Shown: positions 8,067 to 15,604 of the stretch, one piece after another
How positions within the stretch are numbered: the first letter of the stretch is position 1
How the letters are laid out: each line of letters opens with the position of its first letter
From: a virus
DNA length: 56,693 nucleotides
Virus record (IMG/VR): IMGVR_UViG_3300020051_000017
Span: 1 to 56,693 of that record
Reading direction: 5' to 3' (one strand)
Position numbers and translations under genes: made by a program
The notes under the pieces: model-generated
The model's input: only the letters and a program-made list of their open reading frames with translations
Told to the model about the DNA's origin: nothing
Database searches by the model: none

Positions 8067-9240
8067 ACTTGTCGAGTCCCATTTCTTGGAAACTATACTT
8101 CCAGTCTATTTTTCTTACAGCATCTAAGTCATCTAAATATTGCATTAATGTTGTACCGTGCTCTTCCCACAAATCTTTTTCCATCATATGATTAATATAA
8201 AAAGGAAAATCTTCGCGGTCTCGCTCTTTAAAGTCATAATTATTAATCTTGTTTAGTATAACATCTTTTATGTCTTTGGGCAAGTTCTGTGCGCTCATAT
8301 GTATAGGCCATTCTACATGATTACAGAATAAAAACTTGATATTTGGAAATTCTTTTCGAATTATGTCATAAGTTTCTACAAGATAGAACATACTTACATT
8401 AGAACAAGTCCATTGTACACCTACATCGAAGTTAGGTTTTCCTTTAATAAACTTATCTATTAATCGTAGCTGTTCAACATACACATCCCACTTAATTGGA
8501 AATCTAAAATATTCGCCTGCTCGCTCTAGTGCATCAACGCTTAAACGTAATACTACTGATTTAAACTTGCTCAACTGTTCCAATCTGTCTTCTGTAATTA
8601 ATGTACCATTACTAACATATGCTAAATTTACATCTTTAGCATATTCTGTTTCAGATAAATCTTTTAAAAATTCATTATGTCGTTTATTAGCAAAACTTTC
8701 GCCGCCAAGAAAATTATAGCGTTTTGTTTGATGCCATGTATTCCGTAAATGGTTCCAAAAGCCGTGTTCTTGTTCGATCCATTTATTGTTAATTTGATAA
8801 TTTTCAGTGTTAGGATACTTGTCTAATAGCGCCTTGTCTTCTTGCCACTTGCTGCTTGCTCCTGTGCCACAGTGGATACATTTTAGATTACAAATCATAC
8901 CAGTACGAACATCGATGTGAGGTGGCTCATATGGCACGCTTCCGTCATCTGCTGTTTGATCTATAAGATGCTTATATTGATCATACCAAAATCCGTTTTC
9001 ATCCATACGTTTACTAATGCCATCAAGACTTTCTACGTACTTACATCGCTTACAATTTTCAGGCCATTCGCCGTTTAAGAAATCTTTTCTAATTTCTTTA
9101 AAATATTCGCTGTTCCATTCAGTTGATATGTCACTGTCTTTAAGTTTTGTTGGAGTTTTTACGCCGCTGTAACCACATACTCGAGGTCGACCAAACGTAT
9201 TAGTACTAAAATTTATCCAGGGAAGTATGCATGGTTTCAT
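8053..9240 (-). CDS. Radical SAM protein with N-terminal twitch domain (copy 6, first gene of the array)
   Basis: A 395-residue paralogue beginning MKPCILPWINF. The later N-terminal pair is CG instead of CC (PRVCGYSG), so one usual cysteine is missing; NCKRCKYVE follows. The radical SAM motif CNLKCIHC is at C117, C121 and C124, with NFLGGESF as the SAM-binding segment. The tail (LDAVRKIDWKYSFQEM) keeps only part of the group pattern. It is the first gene of the 9 kb array. A consensus late promoter box TATAAATA ends 5 bases before the ATG and no ribosome-binding site is visible, so the message may be leaderless. Confidence 0.9.
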   Translation of the reverse strand: MKPCILPWINFSTNTFGRPRVCGYSGVKTPTKLKDSDISTEWNSEYFKEIRKDFLNGEWPENCKRCKYVESLDGISKRMDENGFWYDQYKHLIDQTADDGSVPYEPPHIDVRTGMICNLKCIHCGTGASSKWQEDKALLDKYPNTENYQINNKWIEQEHGFWNHLRNTWHQTKRYNFLGGESFANKRHNEFLKDLSETEYAKDVNLAYVSNGTLITEDRLEQLSKFKSVVLRLSVDALERAGEYFRFPIKWDVYVEQLRLIDKFIKGKPNFDVGVQWTCSNVSMFYLVETYDIIRKEFPNIKFLFCNHVEWPIHMSAQNLPKDIKDVILNKINNYDFKERDREDFPFYINHMMEKDLWEEHGTTLMQYLDDLDAVRKIDWKYSFQEMGLDKYDPR

Positions 9241-9245
9241 AATGA

Positions 9246-9253
9246 TATTTATA
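9246..9253 (-). promoter_or_regulatory. T4-type late promoter (TATAAATA) for the radical SAM array
   Basis: A perfect TATAAATA on the minus strand lies immediately before the first gene of the array (ATG at 9240). The gp55-type late sigma factor encoded at 52503-53333 would be expected to read it. With the usual distance from this box to the start of transcription, the RNA would begin at or next to the ATG. Confidence 0.75.
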
Positions 9254-10134
9254 TGCGTAGTTTATATATAAGTAGTATTATGAGAGACAGTGTAAACAGA
9301 GAATATACCGCAGAATGGTTGCAACATGAGCGACCGCAACCAATGTATGATAGTGATATCAATAAATTTTATGATAATTTTTATCAAAATAATCCAGTAC
9401 ACACTCAAGACTTAGACAATATTTTTAAGTCTAAATTTACGCAATGGATTAGTGATCACAAATTTAGTAAATTTGAAGGTCTAGATGCGTTTCCTAGACT
9501 AGATATTATAAATGGCTGTACACAATTCATTGACGATCTATATCAGCGATGCGGAACATTACAAATATTCGAAAACGATTACAAATATCACTGGCGATTA
9601 AATCCTAATATAGTATATACTACTATTGAGACATTAGATCCGTCTAAAGAATTGCTTATTTCAATGCCGTTTCCGTATTACGGAGACGAACACCCTGACA
9701 TGCAAGCAATATTAAATGAATGCCAGCGACTGCATATTCCTGTACACATCGACGGTGCATGGATAAGTTGTATCCGCGACATTCATTTTAATTTTGATCA
9801 TCCGGCTATTAAAACTGTAGGTATTAGTTTGAGTAAAGGTGGCATGGGCGGCAATCGTATAGGTGTAAGATATGCTAGAAACACGCCCGAAGGTGCTGTA
9901 ACTATCATGAATGACTTTAATATGAACAGTCAGGCACTTGTTAGCATGGGAATTAAGTTTATCGACGAGATAGGTCCTGAATACTTCTGGAGAAAGTATG
10001 AATTAGAGTATAAACAAATATTAGTTGACTTCAATCTAGAAGGTACAAAAGCAATACACTTAGCTAAATCTAAAGACGGAAAGCCAATTGGTGTTAGACC
10101 GTTGTTACGAGCATTAAAAACTAAAAAATTATAG
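9253..10134 (+). CDS. PLP-dependent aminotransferase-like protein (fold type I), short
   Basis: The 293-residue protein contains the core marks of fold-type I PLP enzymes. VHIDGAW supplies the Asp that contacts the pyridine nitrogen, SLSKGGMGG supplies the probable Schiff-base lysine, and NRIGVRYAR follows like the conserved Arg region. Typical family members are near 400 residues, so part of the usual N- and C-terminal small domain is missing. It could be a minimal aminotransferase or a decarboxylase/aldolase relative. The start is uncertain: the ATG at 9253 overlaps the late promoter of the divergent operon, and a second in-frame ATG lies at 9280; neither has a strong ribosome-binding site. 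The 3' end overlaps the convergent radical SAM gene by 6 bases. Confidence 0.72.
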   Translation: MRSLYISSIMRDSVNREYTAEWLQHERPQPMYDSDINKFYDNFYQNNPVHTQDLDNIFKSKFTQWISDHKFSKFEGLDAFPRLDIINGCTQFIDDLYQRCGTLQIFENDYKYHWRLNPNIVYTTIETLDPSKELLISMPFPYYGDEHPDMQAILNECQRLHIPVHIDGAWISCIRDIHFNFDHPAIKTVGISLSKGGMGGNRIGVRYARNTPEGAVTIMNDFNMNSQALVSMGIKFIDEIGPEYFWRKYELEYKQILVDFNLEGTKAIHLAKSKDGKPIGVRPLLRALKTKKL

Positions 10135-11166
10135 TTTCTCTACGGTGTGGTTTCCTATCGAAATACTATTTTTTGTGCAAGTCTGTGAACAACGTAGTAA
10201 TCTATCTTTGCATCCCGTACCGTGTATTTCTGTTTGCCAGCTATCATACAAATCTTCAGTATAAAATTTAGAATTTAAAATATCGCTAAATGTATAATAG
10301 TGTACATTATTCCAATTCTTACCGTAGTTACCTTCAAACCGTTGCTTAGTTTCATCTAATGTTCCTAAATGTATCCAACTCGAATTATGTAAAAAACAGC
10401 ACGGCCAGACGTTGCCGTTAAATCCAATAAAGTACATTGCAGATTCTCGAGAAAAACATTCTATCTTATTACCTGCACTTTTTTGTTCGGCTTTCACTAT
10501 TAGTCGTTGCCAAGTTGGTTTCCATTCTGGACGTACAAAACCGTTATCAATTTCTATTGCACTTACTGACTGTGCCCTATCATGTCTATATTTAAATGAC
10601 CTAAAATTCATTTCTGCTGCTAATTCTTTTGCTTCTTCGATTTGATGTGCATTCCAATCGAATACAATATATTGCCACGCTGCATTGCCTCCTGCTGCTA
10701 TAAAAGCAGCAGCATTTTCCATAATTTTGTTCCAGTTAGATCCCCGACGGTATAAATGGTTAGTGTCAGACAATCCGTCTATATTAAATTTTACTTTAGA
10801 ATGTGGTATATCTTTAGTTAGTTTTGCAACTTCTTTCCAAAATTCAGGAGTACGCAAACTTCCATTAGTATGTACATCTGCAGGTATTTCTTTTTTTCGT
10901 AAAAATTTTAACATATCTAAGAACTGAGGATGCATAGCAGGATCATCTATTGTTCCACAAAATTCTATTATTTCTAATTCATTACATACAGGGTCTTCAA
11001 TTATGTCTTTAAACTTTTCTAAAGTCAAGAATTCGTTTTTAGGAATAAGAGGATTACCTTTCATGCTGTACGTTTGTTCGTCAGTTCTTGAACAGCCTGT
11101 ACAGTTTAAATTACAGTTAGAACTAATTTCAAACTGCAATACTTTTGGTTTTCTTACATAATGCAT
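10129..11166 (-). CDS. Radical SAM/SPASM domain protein
   Basis: A 345-residue radical SAM protein of the classical order, with the catalytic domain first. The motif CNLNCTGC is at C18, C22 and C25, close to the N-terminus, and a CGTIDDP segment lies where the SAM-binding region is expected. The C-terminal third is cysteine-rich (ECFSRES, VWPCCFLHN, TGCKDRLLRCSQTC), the pattern of a SPASM domain binding auxiliary clusters. It therefore belongs to a different branch from the six twitch-first paralogues at 144-9240. It is the second gene of a two-gene operon: its ATG overlaps the preceding stop by one base (TAATG). The family includes peptide maturases and small-molecule enzymes; no precursor peptide is evident next to it. 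Confidence 0.88.
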   Translation of the reverse strand: MHYVRKPKVLQFEISSNCNLNCTGCSRTDEQTYSMKGNPLIPKNEFLTLEKFKDIIEDPVCNELEIIEFCGTIDDPAMHPQFLDMLKFLRKKEIPADVHTNGSLRTPEFWKEVAKLTKDIPHSKVKFNIDGLSDTNHLYRRGSNWNKIMENAAAFIAAGGNAAWQYIVFDWNAHQIEEAKELAAEMNFRSFKYRHDRAQSVSAIEIDNGFVRPEWKPTWQRLIVKAEQKSAGNKIECFSRESAMYFIGFNGNVWPCCFLHNSSWIHLGTLDETKQRFEGNYGKNWNNVHYYTFSDILNSKFYTEDLYDSWQTEIHGTGCKDRLLRCSQTCTKNSISIGNHTVEKL

Positions 11167-12230
11167 TATTTAAATTGCTCCGCAAACGGATCAAACTCAG
11201 CGCCGCATTTCATAGCACAGACTTTTAGTTTGCCATCACTGCAACTTGGTTTATTCCAACTGTCTTGTATCCTATCAAACACACCTGTAGCAAATACTTG
11301 TTCAAGACCGTTACGTGCATCGAGTGCTTCTTTGTCAATAAAGTTCCAAATCTGTTCTACTTTAGGATCCTTATGCCACCATTTGTACATGCGGCCAGCA
11401 GTCCAACAACATGGCATTGCAAGTCCTTCTGCTGTGATAAACAAACTGTTGTCTTTTTTAACTTTACAAATGACAGGAGCAGCATCATAATATGCATCCA
11501 TGCTGCCGTATTTGTTAATAATTACGTCTTGTTTTTTTAATGCAGCATTTTGATATTTTTCATCAGGTTTTTTAAGTTCAGCTGTATCATTACCTTTACG
11601 ATCTTTAGCTTGATGATTATCTTTAGGATCAACTTTAGATGTTACAAAGCGACCTGTTTTCTTTTTTATAAACTTTTCGCAGCCCCATTCAGTAGCAAGG
11701 GCTTCTGCTTCTTCTACTTGATGCTGATTGTGTTCAAATATTAAAAAGTCCCAACGTGCTCTACCGCCAGCATCGATAAACGCTCGCATATTGCGTTCTA
11801 CGTTGTCCCAATTAACACCTTGGCGATAGATGTGATTAGTATCCCTGAGGCCGTCAACGCTGAAAATAACAGCACCCATTCTACCAAAAGTAGCAGCCAA
11901 TTCTCTCCACCATGTTTCATTTTTTGCTCCTGCATTTGTATTCATCGAGAGCCACATGTTAGGATTGTGTTCTCTAAAATATTTGAATATTTCAAGCGTA
12001 TCACGAGCAACAATAGGATCACCTAAGTTACCGCACATATACATAGTATTAAGTTGTTGTATAAACTCAGGAAGAAATATCTTTTTACAATCTTCTAGTG
12101 TAAGTTCATCTAAATTAATATGTGGATTTAATCCTTCTCCGTTCATATTACGATCGCACATAGGACAACTAGCCTGACAATTTTGTGTAACTTCTAAGTG
12201 AATTGATCTTATGTCTTCGTAGTTATACAT
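11166..12230 (-). CDS. Radical SAM/SPASM domain protein
   Basis: A 354-residue protein with the radical SAM motif CQASCPMC at C18, C22 and C25, exactly the positions of the gene downstream, so the two are paralogues. The SPASM-like C-terminus contains VICKVKK, AMPCCWTAG, CSDGKLKVC and AMKCG. Between the domains there is a lysine-rich stretch (roughly residues 185-230) not found in the partner. The ATG at 12230 has a GAAGG ribosome-binding site 6 bases upstream, and a perfect late promoter box lies 37-44 bases upstream. The two proteins are likely made together late in infection and may act in series or as a pair. Confidence 0.88.
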   Translation of the reverse strand: MYNYEDIRSIHLEVTQNCQASCPMCDRNMNGEGLNPHINLDELTLEDCKKIFLPEFIQQLNTMYMCGNLGDPIVARDTLEIFKYFREHNPNMWLSMNTNAGAKNETWWRELAATFGRMGAVIFSVDGLRDTNHIYRQGVNWDNVERNMRAFIDAGGRARWDFLIFEHNQHQVEEAEALATEWGCEKFIKKKTGRFVTSKVDPKDNHQAKDRKGNDTAELKKPDEKYQNAALKKQDVIINKYGSMDAYYDAAPVICKVKKDNSLFITAEGLAMPCCWTAGRMYKWWHKDPKVEQIWNFIDKEALDARNGLEQVFATGVFDRIQDSWNKPSCSDGKLKVCAMKCGAEFDPFAEQFK

Positions 12231-12260
12231 TCAGAACCTTCGTATTAAATAATATGCGCA

Positions 12261-12268
12261 CATAAATA
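12261..12268 (+). promoter_or_regulatory. Probable late promoter (CATAAATA) for the amidinotransferase cassette
   Basis: The plus-strand octamer CATAAATA fits the NATAAATA late consensus of T4-like cyanophages and lies 33 bases before the ATG at 12301. It overlaps the opposing TATAAATA box by two bases, so the two face in opposite directions from one small palindromic site. Confidence 0.5.
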
Positions 12269-12274
12269 TTTATA
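12267..12274 (-). promoter_or_regulatory. T4-type late promoter (TATAAATA) for the two radical SAM/SPASM genes
   Basis: A perfect TATAAATA box on the minus strand precedes the ATG at 12230 by a spacing typical of phage late leaders and leaves room for the GAAGG ribosome-binding site. It overlaps the plus-strand box at 12261-12268. Confidence 0.75.
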
Positions 12275-12300
12275 GAAAACAAGTAGGATTTCAATTCATT

Positions 12301-12621
12301 ATGAATATATACACAATTTATGCTGACATAGTCGAAGGTAGTGATCCGAAGACTTTTGTGTTGAACATGAAAACGTTTTTAGATGCATTGCCTACTCTAC
12401 AAGCATACAGAATTACTAGAATGAAACTAGGGTTCCGTAGTATGGACTTACCTGAATTTAGAATTGATATGGAATTTTTAAATATGCAGGATCTAGACGA
12501 TGCAATGACACATGTAATACGCAACGACAATGACATAGAAACCCATCATGTAGCATTTAACAGTATGGTAGATATGGAAACTATTCAACATTTTTTATAT
12601 AGGGATTATCCAGATGAGTAA
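12301..12621 (+). CDS. Small conserved-looking protein, possibly DUF6614-like
   Basis: A 106-residue protein without cysteines, signal peptide or membrane segment. The central part (YRITRMKLGFRSMDLPEF followed by RIDMEF and a LDDAM stretch) reminds me of the small DUF6614 family, but this is memory-based and not verified. Its stop overlaps the amidinotransferase start by 8 bases (ATGAGTAA), so the two are almost certainly co-translated. A ferredoxin-like or dimeric alpha/beta-barrel shape is possible from the pattern of alternating strands and helices. It may be an accessory subunit of the amidinotransferase; that is inference from coupling only. Confidence 0.75.
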   Translation: MNIYTIYADIVEGSDPKTFVLNMKTFLDALPTLQAYRITRMKLGFRSMDLPEFRIDMEFLNMQDLDDAMTHVIRNDNDIETHHVAFNSMVDMETIQHFLYRDYPDE

Positions 12622-13822
12622 AGTTAACAGTTGGGACGAGTTTCAACCTTTACAAGAATTATTAGTAGGTAGCGTATACGACAGTTCATTCTTTGACGAG
12701 GTTAAAAATGTTAGAGCACGAGATGCTCTTAAAAAAATTATCGACGACACGCAAGAAGATATTGATAACTTTATCGAAACTATGCACAGTCATAACATAA
12801 AAACTTATCAAGCAAGTCCTAAAGAATTGGGATATAAAGATAGTATTATGGACTATGTTAACGAAGATGGAGAATTAGGGTACAAAAGAAACGTCGGTGA
12901 TAGCAGTGAAGAAAAAGATGGATTTTGGAAAACTGGTGTGACACCTAGTTTAATTCCAAATCCTCCATTGCAGCCACGCGATGATGCAATCGTAATGGGC
13001 AATAAGTTAGTAGTAACAGATCCGTATACCTTTGCTACTAAAAAACTTATACCTAAATATATTGAGTGGTTTGGTGAAGAAAGTTTAGACTTGTCAATTG
13101 CAAATCAACAATATTCGTTTAAGCGCAGTGATAAAAATATGCGCAATCTATTGTTAAGAAATAATATAGAGCCTACAGCAGAAAATATTTTAAAATACCA
13201 AAGCGAGCAAGACTGCCAATTAGGGTCCTTTTGCAGTCCAAACTTAACAAGAATAGGCAAAACTTGTTTAGTTGATACTTGGCAGGTACCAGGAGTCATT
13301 GACGAATTTTTATCAATCGAACATCCAGAATTTAATTATAAACCTATTTCAATTGGTGGCCATAATGATGCAGTGTTCAGTGTTATTAAACCTGGATTAG
13401 TTGTAGCAACACAGTATCTCGAACCGTACAAAGACATTTTTAAAGGCTGGGATATTATTTGGTTTGACGATCCGAGATGGGACCATGTTAAAAATTGGCT
13501 AAGACTTAAACACAAGAATCAAGGAAAATGGTGGGTGCCAGGAGAGGAAAGCAACGACGAGTTTACGCACTTCGTCGAAAGTTTCTTGCCTAATTGGACA
13601 GGCATGGTCGAAGAAACAATTTTCGATGTTAACTGTCTTGTAGTAGACGATAAGCATGTTGTAGTAAACAGCGACAACCCTTACTTGTTAGAAAATTTAC
13701 GCAAGCACAATATGGAACCTATTGTTTGTCCATTACGTCATAGATTTTTCTGGGACGGTGGATGGCACTGCTTAACCCTTGACATTAAACGTAAAGGTGG
13801 GCAAACTGACTATGGAGTCTGA
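12614..13822 (+). CDS. Glycine amidinotransferase-like enzyme (GME superfamily)
   Basis: The 402-residue protein resembles arginine:glycine amidinotransferase, which moves the amidino group of arginine to an amine acceptor through a cysteine-bound intermediate. Visible catalytic elements are PRDDAIV with D123/D124, GGHNDAVF with H250 and D252, and the nucleophile C386 in GGWHCLTLDIKR close to the C-terminus. The length and order match the family. All key residues are present, so it is probably active, but the acceptor amine could differ from glycine. It overlaps the small upstream gene by 8 bases and the downstream gene by 11 bases, forming a tight three-gene cassette. Confidence 0.88.
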   Translation: MSKVNSWDEFQPLQELLVGSVYDSSFFDEVKNVRARDALKKIIDDTQEDIDNFIETMHSHNIKTYQASPKELGYKDSIMDYVNEDGELGYKRNVGDSSEEKDGFWKTGVTPSLIPNPPLQPRDDAIVMGNKLVVTDPYTFATKKLIPKYIEWFGEESLDLSIANQQYSFKRSDKNMRNLLLRNNIEPTAENILKYQSEQDCQLGSFCSPNLTRIGKTCLVDTWQVPGVIDEFLSIEHPEFNYKPISIGGHNDAVFSVIKPGLVVATQYLEPYKDIFKGWDIIWFDDPRWDHVKNWLRLKHKNQGKWWVPGEESNDEFTHFVESFLPNWTGMVEETIFDVNCLVVDDKHVVVNSDNPYLLENLRKHNMEPIVCPLRHRFFWDGGWHCLTLDIKRKGGQTDYGV

Positions 13823-14297
13823 TATTTCATCATGGATTATAGATCGACTGTCTGTTTCTCTTCCTACTTTTAATAACATGCCTGCTTGCCCATTTGCAAA
13901 GCAGGCATTATTAAGAAATCGAGTTAAAATTATTCAGCTTGATAATAAACATGATTTTGAAGCGCAGTTAGATAAATTAACAACTATGTGGCCTGAAGAT
14001 ATCGAAGTAGTAGTATTAGGCACGGCTCCAAATAACATTTCTTCAGAAGAATTAACAGAACTCACTGAAACAGCAAATTCTACATTTCTTAAACAAAGAG
14101 GGTATCTTGCATTAGAAGATCATCCTCAAGAATTAGAATATGTTGAAGACTTTTGTGTAAATGAAGGAAACTGGGCTCTTATATTATTGCAAGCAAGCTC
14201 TAAGATAACCGAAGCTCGAGAAGTGTTATCGAGTCGCGGATATTACAAGAATTGGGACGACGACTATTACAAGCAAGTTGTTTTAGAGAGGGCCTAA
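13812..14297 (+). CDS. Unknown protein with CPFAK motif (possibly DUF1415-like)
   Basis: This 161-residue protein starts at the ATG at 13812, overlapping the amidinotransferase stop by 11 bases; an AAAGGTGG ribosome-binding site precedes it. An upstream TTG at 13779 is possible but less likely. Near the N-terminus it has PACPFAKQALLRNRV, resembling the conserved CPFA segment I associate with DUF1415; the remainder shows no catalytic pattern I recognise. The 3' end overlaps the convergent gene at 14283 by 15 bases, so there is no room for a terminator between the two operons. The coupling suggests it serves the amidinotransferase pathway. Confidence 0.75.
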   Translation: MESDISSWIIDRLSVSLPTFNNMPACPFAKQALLRNRVKIIQLDNKHDFEAQLDKLTTMWPEDIEVVVLGTAPNNISSEELTELTETANSTFLKQRGYLALEDHPQELEYVEDFCVNEGNWALILLQASSKITEAREVLSSRGYYKNWDDDYYKQVVLERA

Positions 14298-14708
14298 TTC
14301 TTCATACCCTTGTATCATTGTCTTATAGTGTGCAACCTCTCCTAAGTACAAGTATTCAACTCCCTTACTCTTGTAATATGCACATTCATGTTCTATACTT
14401 TTAATACCTAAATATAAATTCGGATTATGATAGGTCCAAGCAAATTGATAGTCTTCTACATGTTTATCATTGTATATTCCAATCATGTTAAATGCTACTA
14501 ATTCATTATTATCGTAATAGGCAATAATATCATTATTAAAATATTCTTTGTCGAAAATAGGCATAACACTCTCAAAGTTTTTATATTGACAGTATTTTTT
14601 ATAGATGTTATTAAGCTGAACAACATCAATTTCATCTTTGCTTAAAAGTTTTGCGTTAGGCAAAAGGCTATAAGATGTTTCTTTTAAATTTATTCTACAG
14701 TATTTCAT
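14283..14708 (-). CDS. GNAT-fold transferase resembling the C-terminal domain of arginyl/leucyl-protein transferases
   Basis: A 141-residue protein. Its second half (FAWTYHNPNLYLGIKSIEHE, then YYKSKGVEYLYLGE, then HYKTMIQGYEEL) follows the layout of the ATE_C domain of N-end-rule aminoacyl-tRNA-protein transferases, where a Y-x-P-SLG helix is followed by the YYYLGYYI strand and a MxYKxxxxP segment. It is about half the length of bacterial Bpt, and the N-terminal cysteine motif of that family is not evident. It is the last gene of the early operon and overlaps the radical SAM gene in ATGA. It may transfer an amino acid or acyl group to a product made by its neighbours. The assignment is a distant resemblance. 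Confidence 0.55.
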   Translation of the reverse strand: MKYCRINLKETSYSLLPNAKLLSKDEIDVVQLNNIYKKYCQYKNFESVMPIFDKEYFNNDIIAYYDNNELVAFNMIGIYNDKHVEDYQFAWTYHNPNLYLGIKSIEHECAYYKSKGVEYLYLGEVAHYKTMIQGYEELGPL

Positions 14709-15604
14709 TTATTTGTTTTGTAAATTTGAACATCTGTTCCACAAACACAAGATGTTTTAGTGCAAATTTCAGGCGCAGTAGGTAATTTATAAGTCGAGTA
14801 TATATTTCCATATGGTTTTACAATTTTACAAGTTGCTCCGTAAATGTTTCCATTTGGTTCAATATTTAAATTGTCTAATCCCATATTACATTTCCATCCA
14901 AAATAATTATTTGAACTGTTTATTAAATGTTCGCTTGTTGTTGTTTTTTCTCCATCGACAAGGAAATCGTATCTAATAATAGATCTAATTTTAGATCGCG
15001 AAAACTTGATTTTAGCAAACTCTAACATTTCAGTAGTATAAGTAGGCAATATGCCAGTTCCGTTGTGCCAGTCAGCTATCAGTTTTATTCTAACATTTAT
15101 AAGCAATTTAGATTCTAATAATCTATTATAAAACTTTTTAATTTTTTCAAACTGACTCGGCGGCATCATTAGTACACATGAAATTCTGTACCGTGTATGA
15201 AGTTCTTCAAATACTTCTATAAAATGATCTTCGCTTGCAGTTTCTGGATGAAAACTAAATCCTAATTCGTCAATAGGAGCATTAAATTTTTTCCAATAGT
15301 TTAAAGTACGACTACCGTTAGTAGTAAAAATAATTGCAGTAGGTTGCTTACTTGAGTTTACAAGATCATCACAAAACTCATGCAGTTTAGGCCATAGTGT
15401 AGGTTCGCCGCCCATAATATCAAATATTAACGGACGATATTTTCTAAATTCATTAGACAAGTTTAAAAGAGAAGTATAATCTTCTGTCCATCTATACTTT
15501 CCGTTGTAATGGTACTCTGTGCAATAACTACAAGAATAATTACAAACTGTAGTGCAAGTGTAAGTAATACGCTTCCATTGAGGAATTATCTTAAGTTCAT
15601 TCAT
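14705..15604 (-). CDS. Radical SAM protein of the early operon
   Basis: A 299-residue radical SAM protein with the motif CNYSCSYC at C21, C25 and C28 and the SAM-binding segment DIMGGEPTLW. The C-terminal part has scattered cysteines (GWKCNMG, GATCKIV, ICTKTSCVCG) like a reduced SPASM or twitch region, preceded by a NIEPNGNIY turn typical of such domains. It is shorter than the twitch-first paralogues and does not share their N-terminus. It overlaps a 74-residue protein upstream by 8 bases and the ATE_C-like transferase downstream by 4. Transcription should come from the sigma70 promoter at 20976-21004, so this radical SAM enzyme is probably made earlier than those at 1-12230. Confidence 0.88.
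   Translation of the reverse strand: MNELKIIPQWKRITYTCTTVCNYSCSYCTEYHYNGKYRWTEDYTSLLNLSNEFRKYRPLIFDIMGGEPTLWPKLHEFCDDLVNSSKQPTAIIFTTNGSRTLNYWKKFNAPIDELGFSFHPETASEDHFIEVFEELHTRYRISCVLMMPPSQFEKIKKFYNRLLESKLLINVRIKLIADWHNGTGILPTYTTEMLEFAKIKFSRSKIRSIIRYDFLVDGEKTTTSEHLINSSNNYFGWKCNMGLDNLNIEPNGNIYGATCKIVKPYGNIYSTYKLPTAPEICTKTSCVCGTDVQIYKTNK

Noticed and set aside
144-12230. A bacterial RiPP gene cluster captured in a bacterial contig
   Set aside because: No leader/core precursor, RRE domain or export genes are seen next to the arrays, and the flanking genes are T4-like phage genes with phage late promoters.
2338-15604. A preQ0/7-deazaguanine DNA modification pathway (QueC-like ATPase plus radical SAM)
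   Set aside because: The radical SAM proteins are twitch/SPASM types unlike QueE, and FolE, QueD and a transglycosylase are not present in the window.
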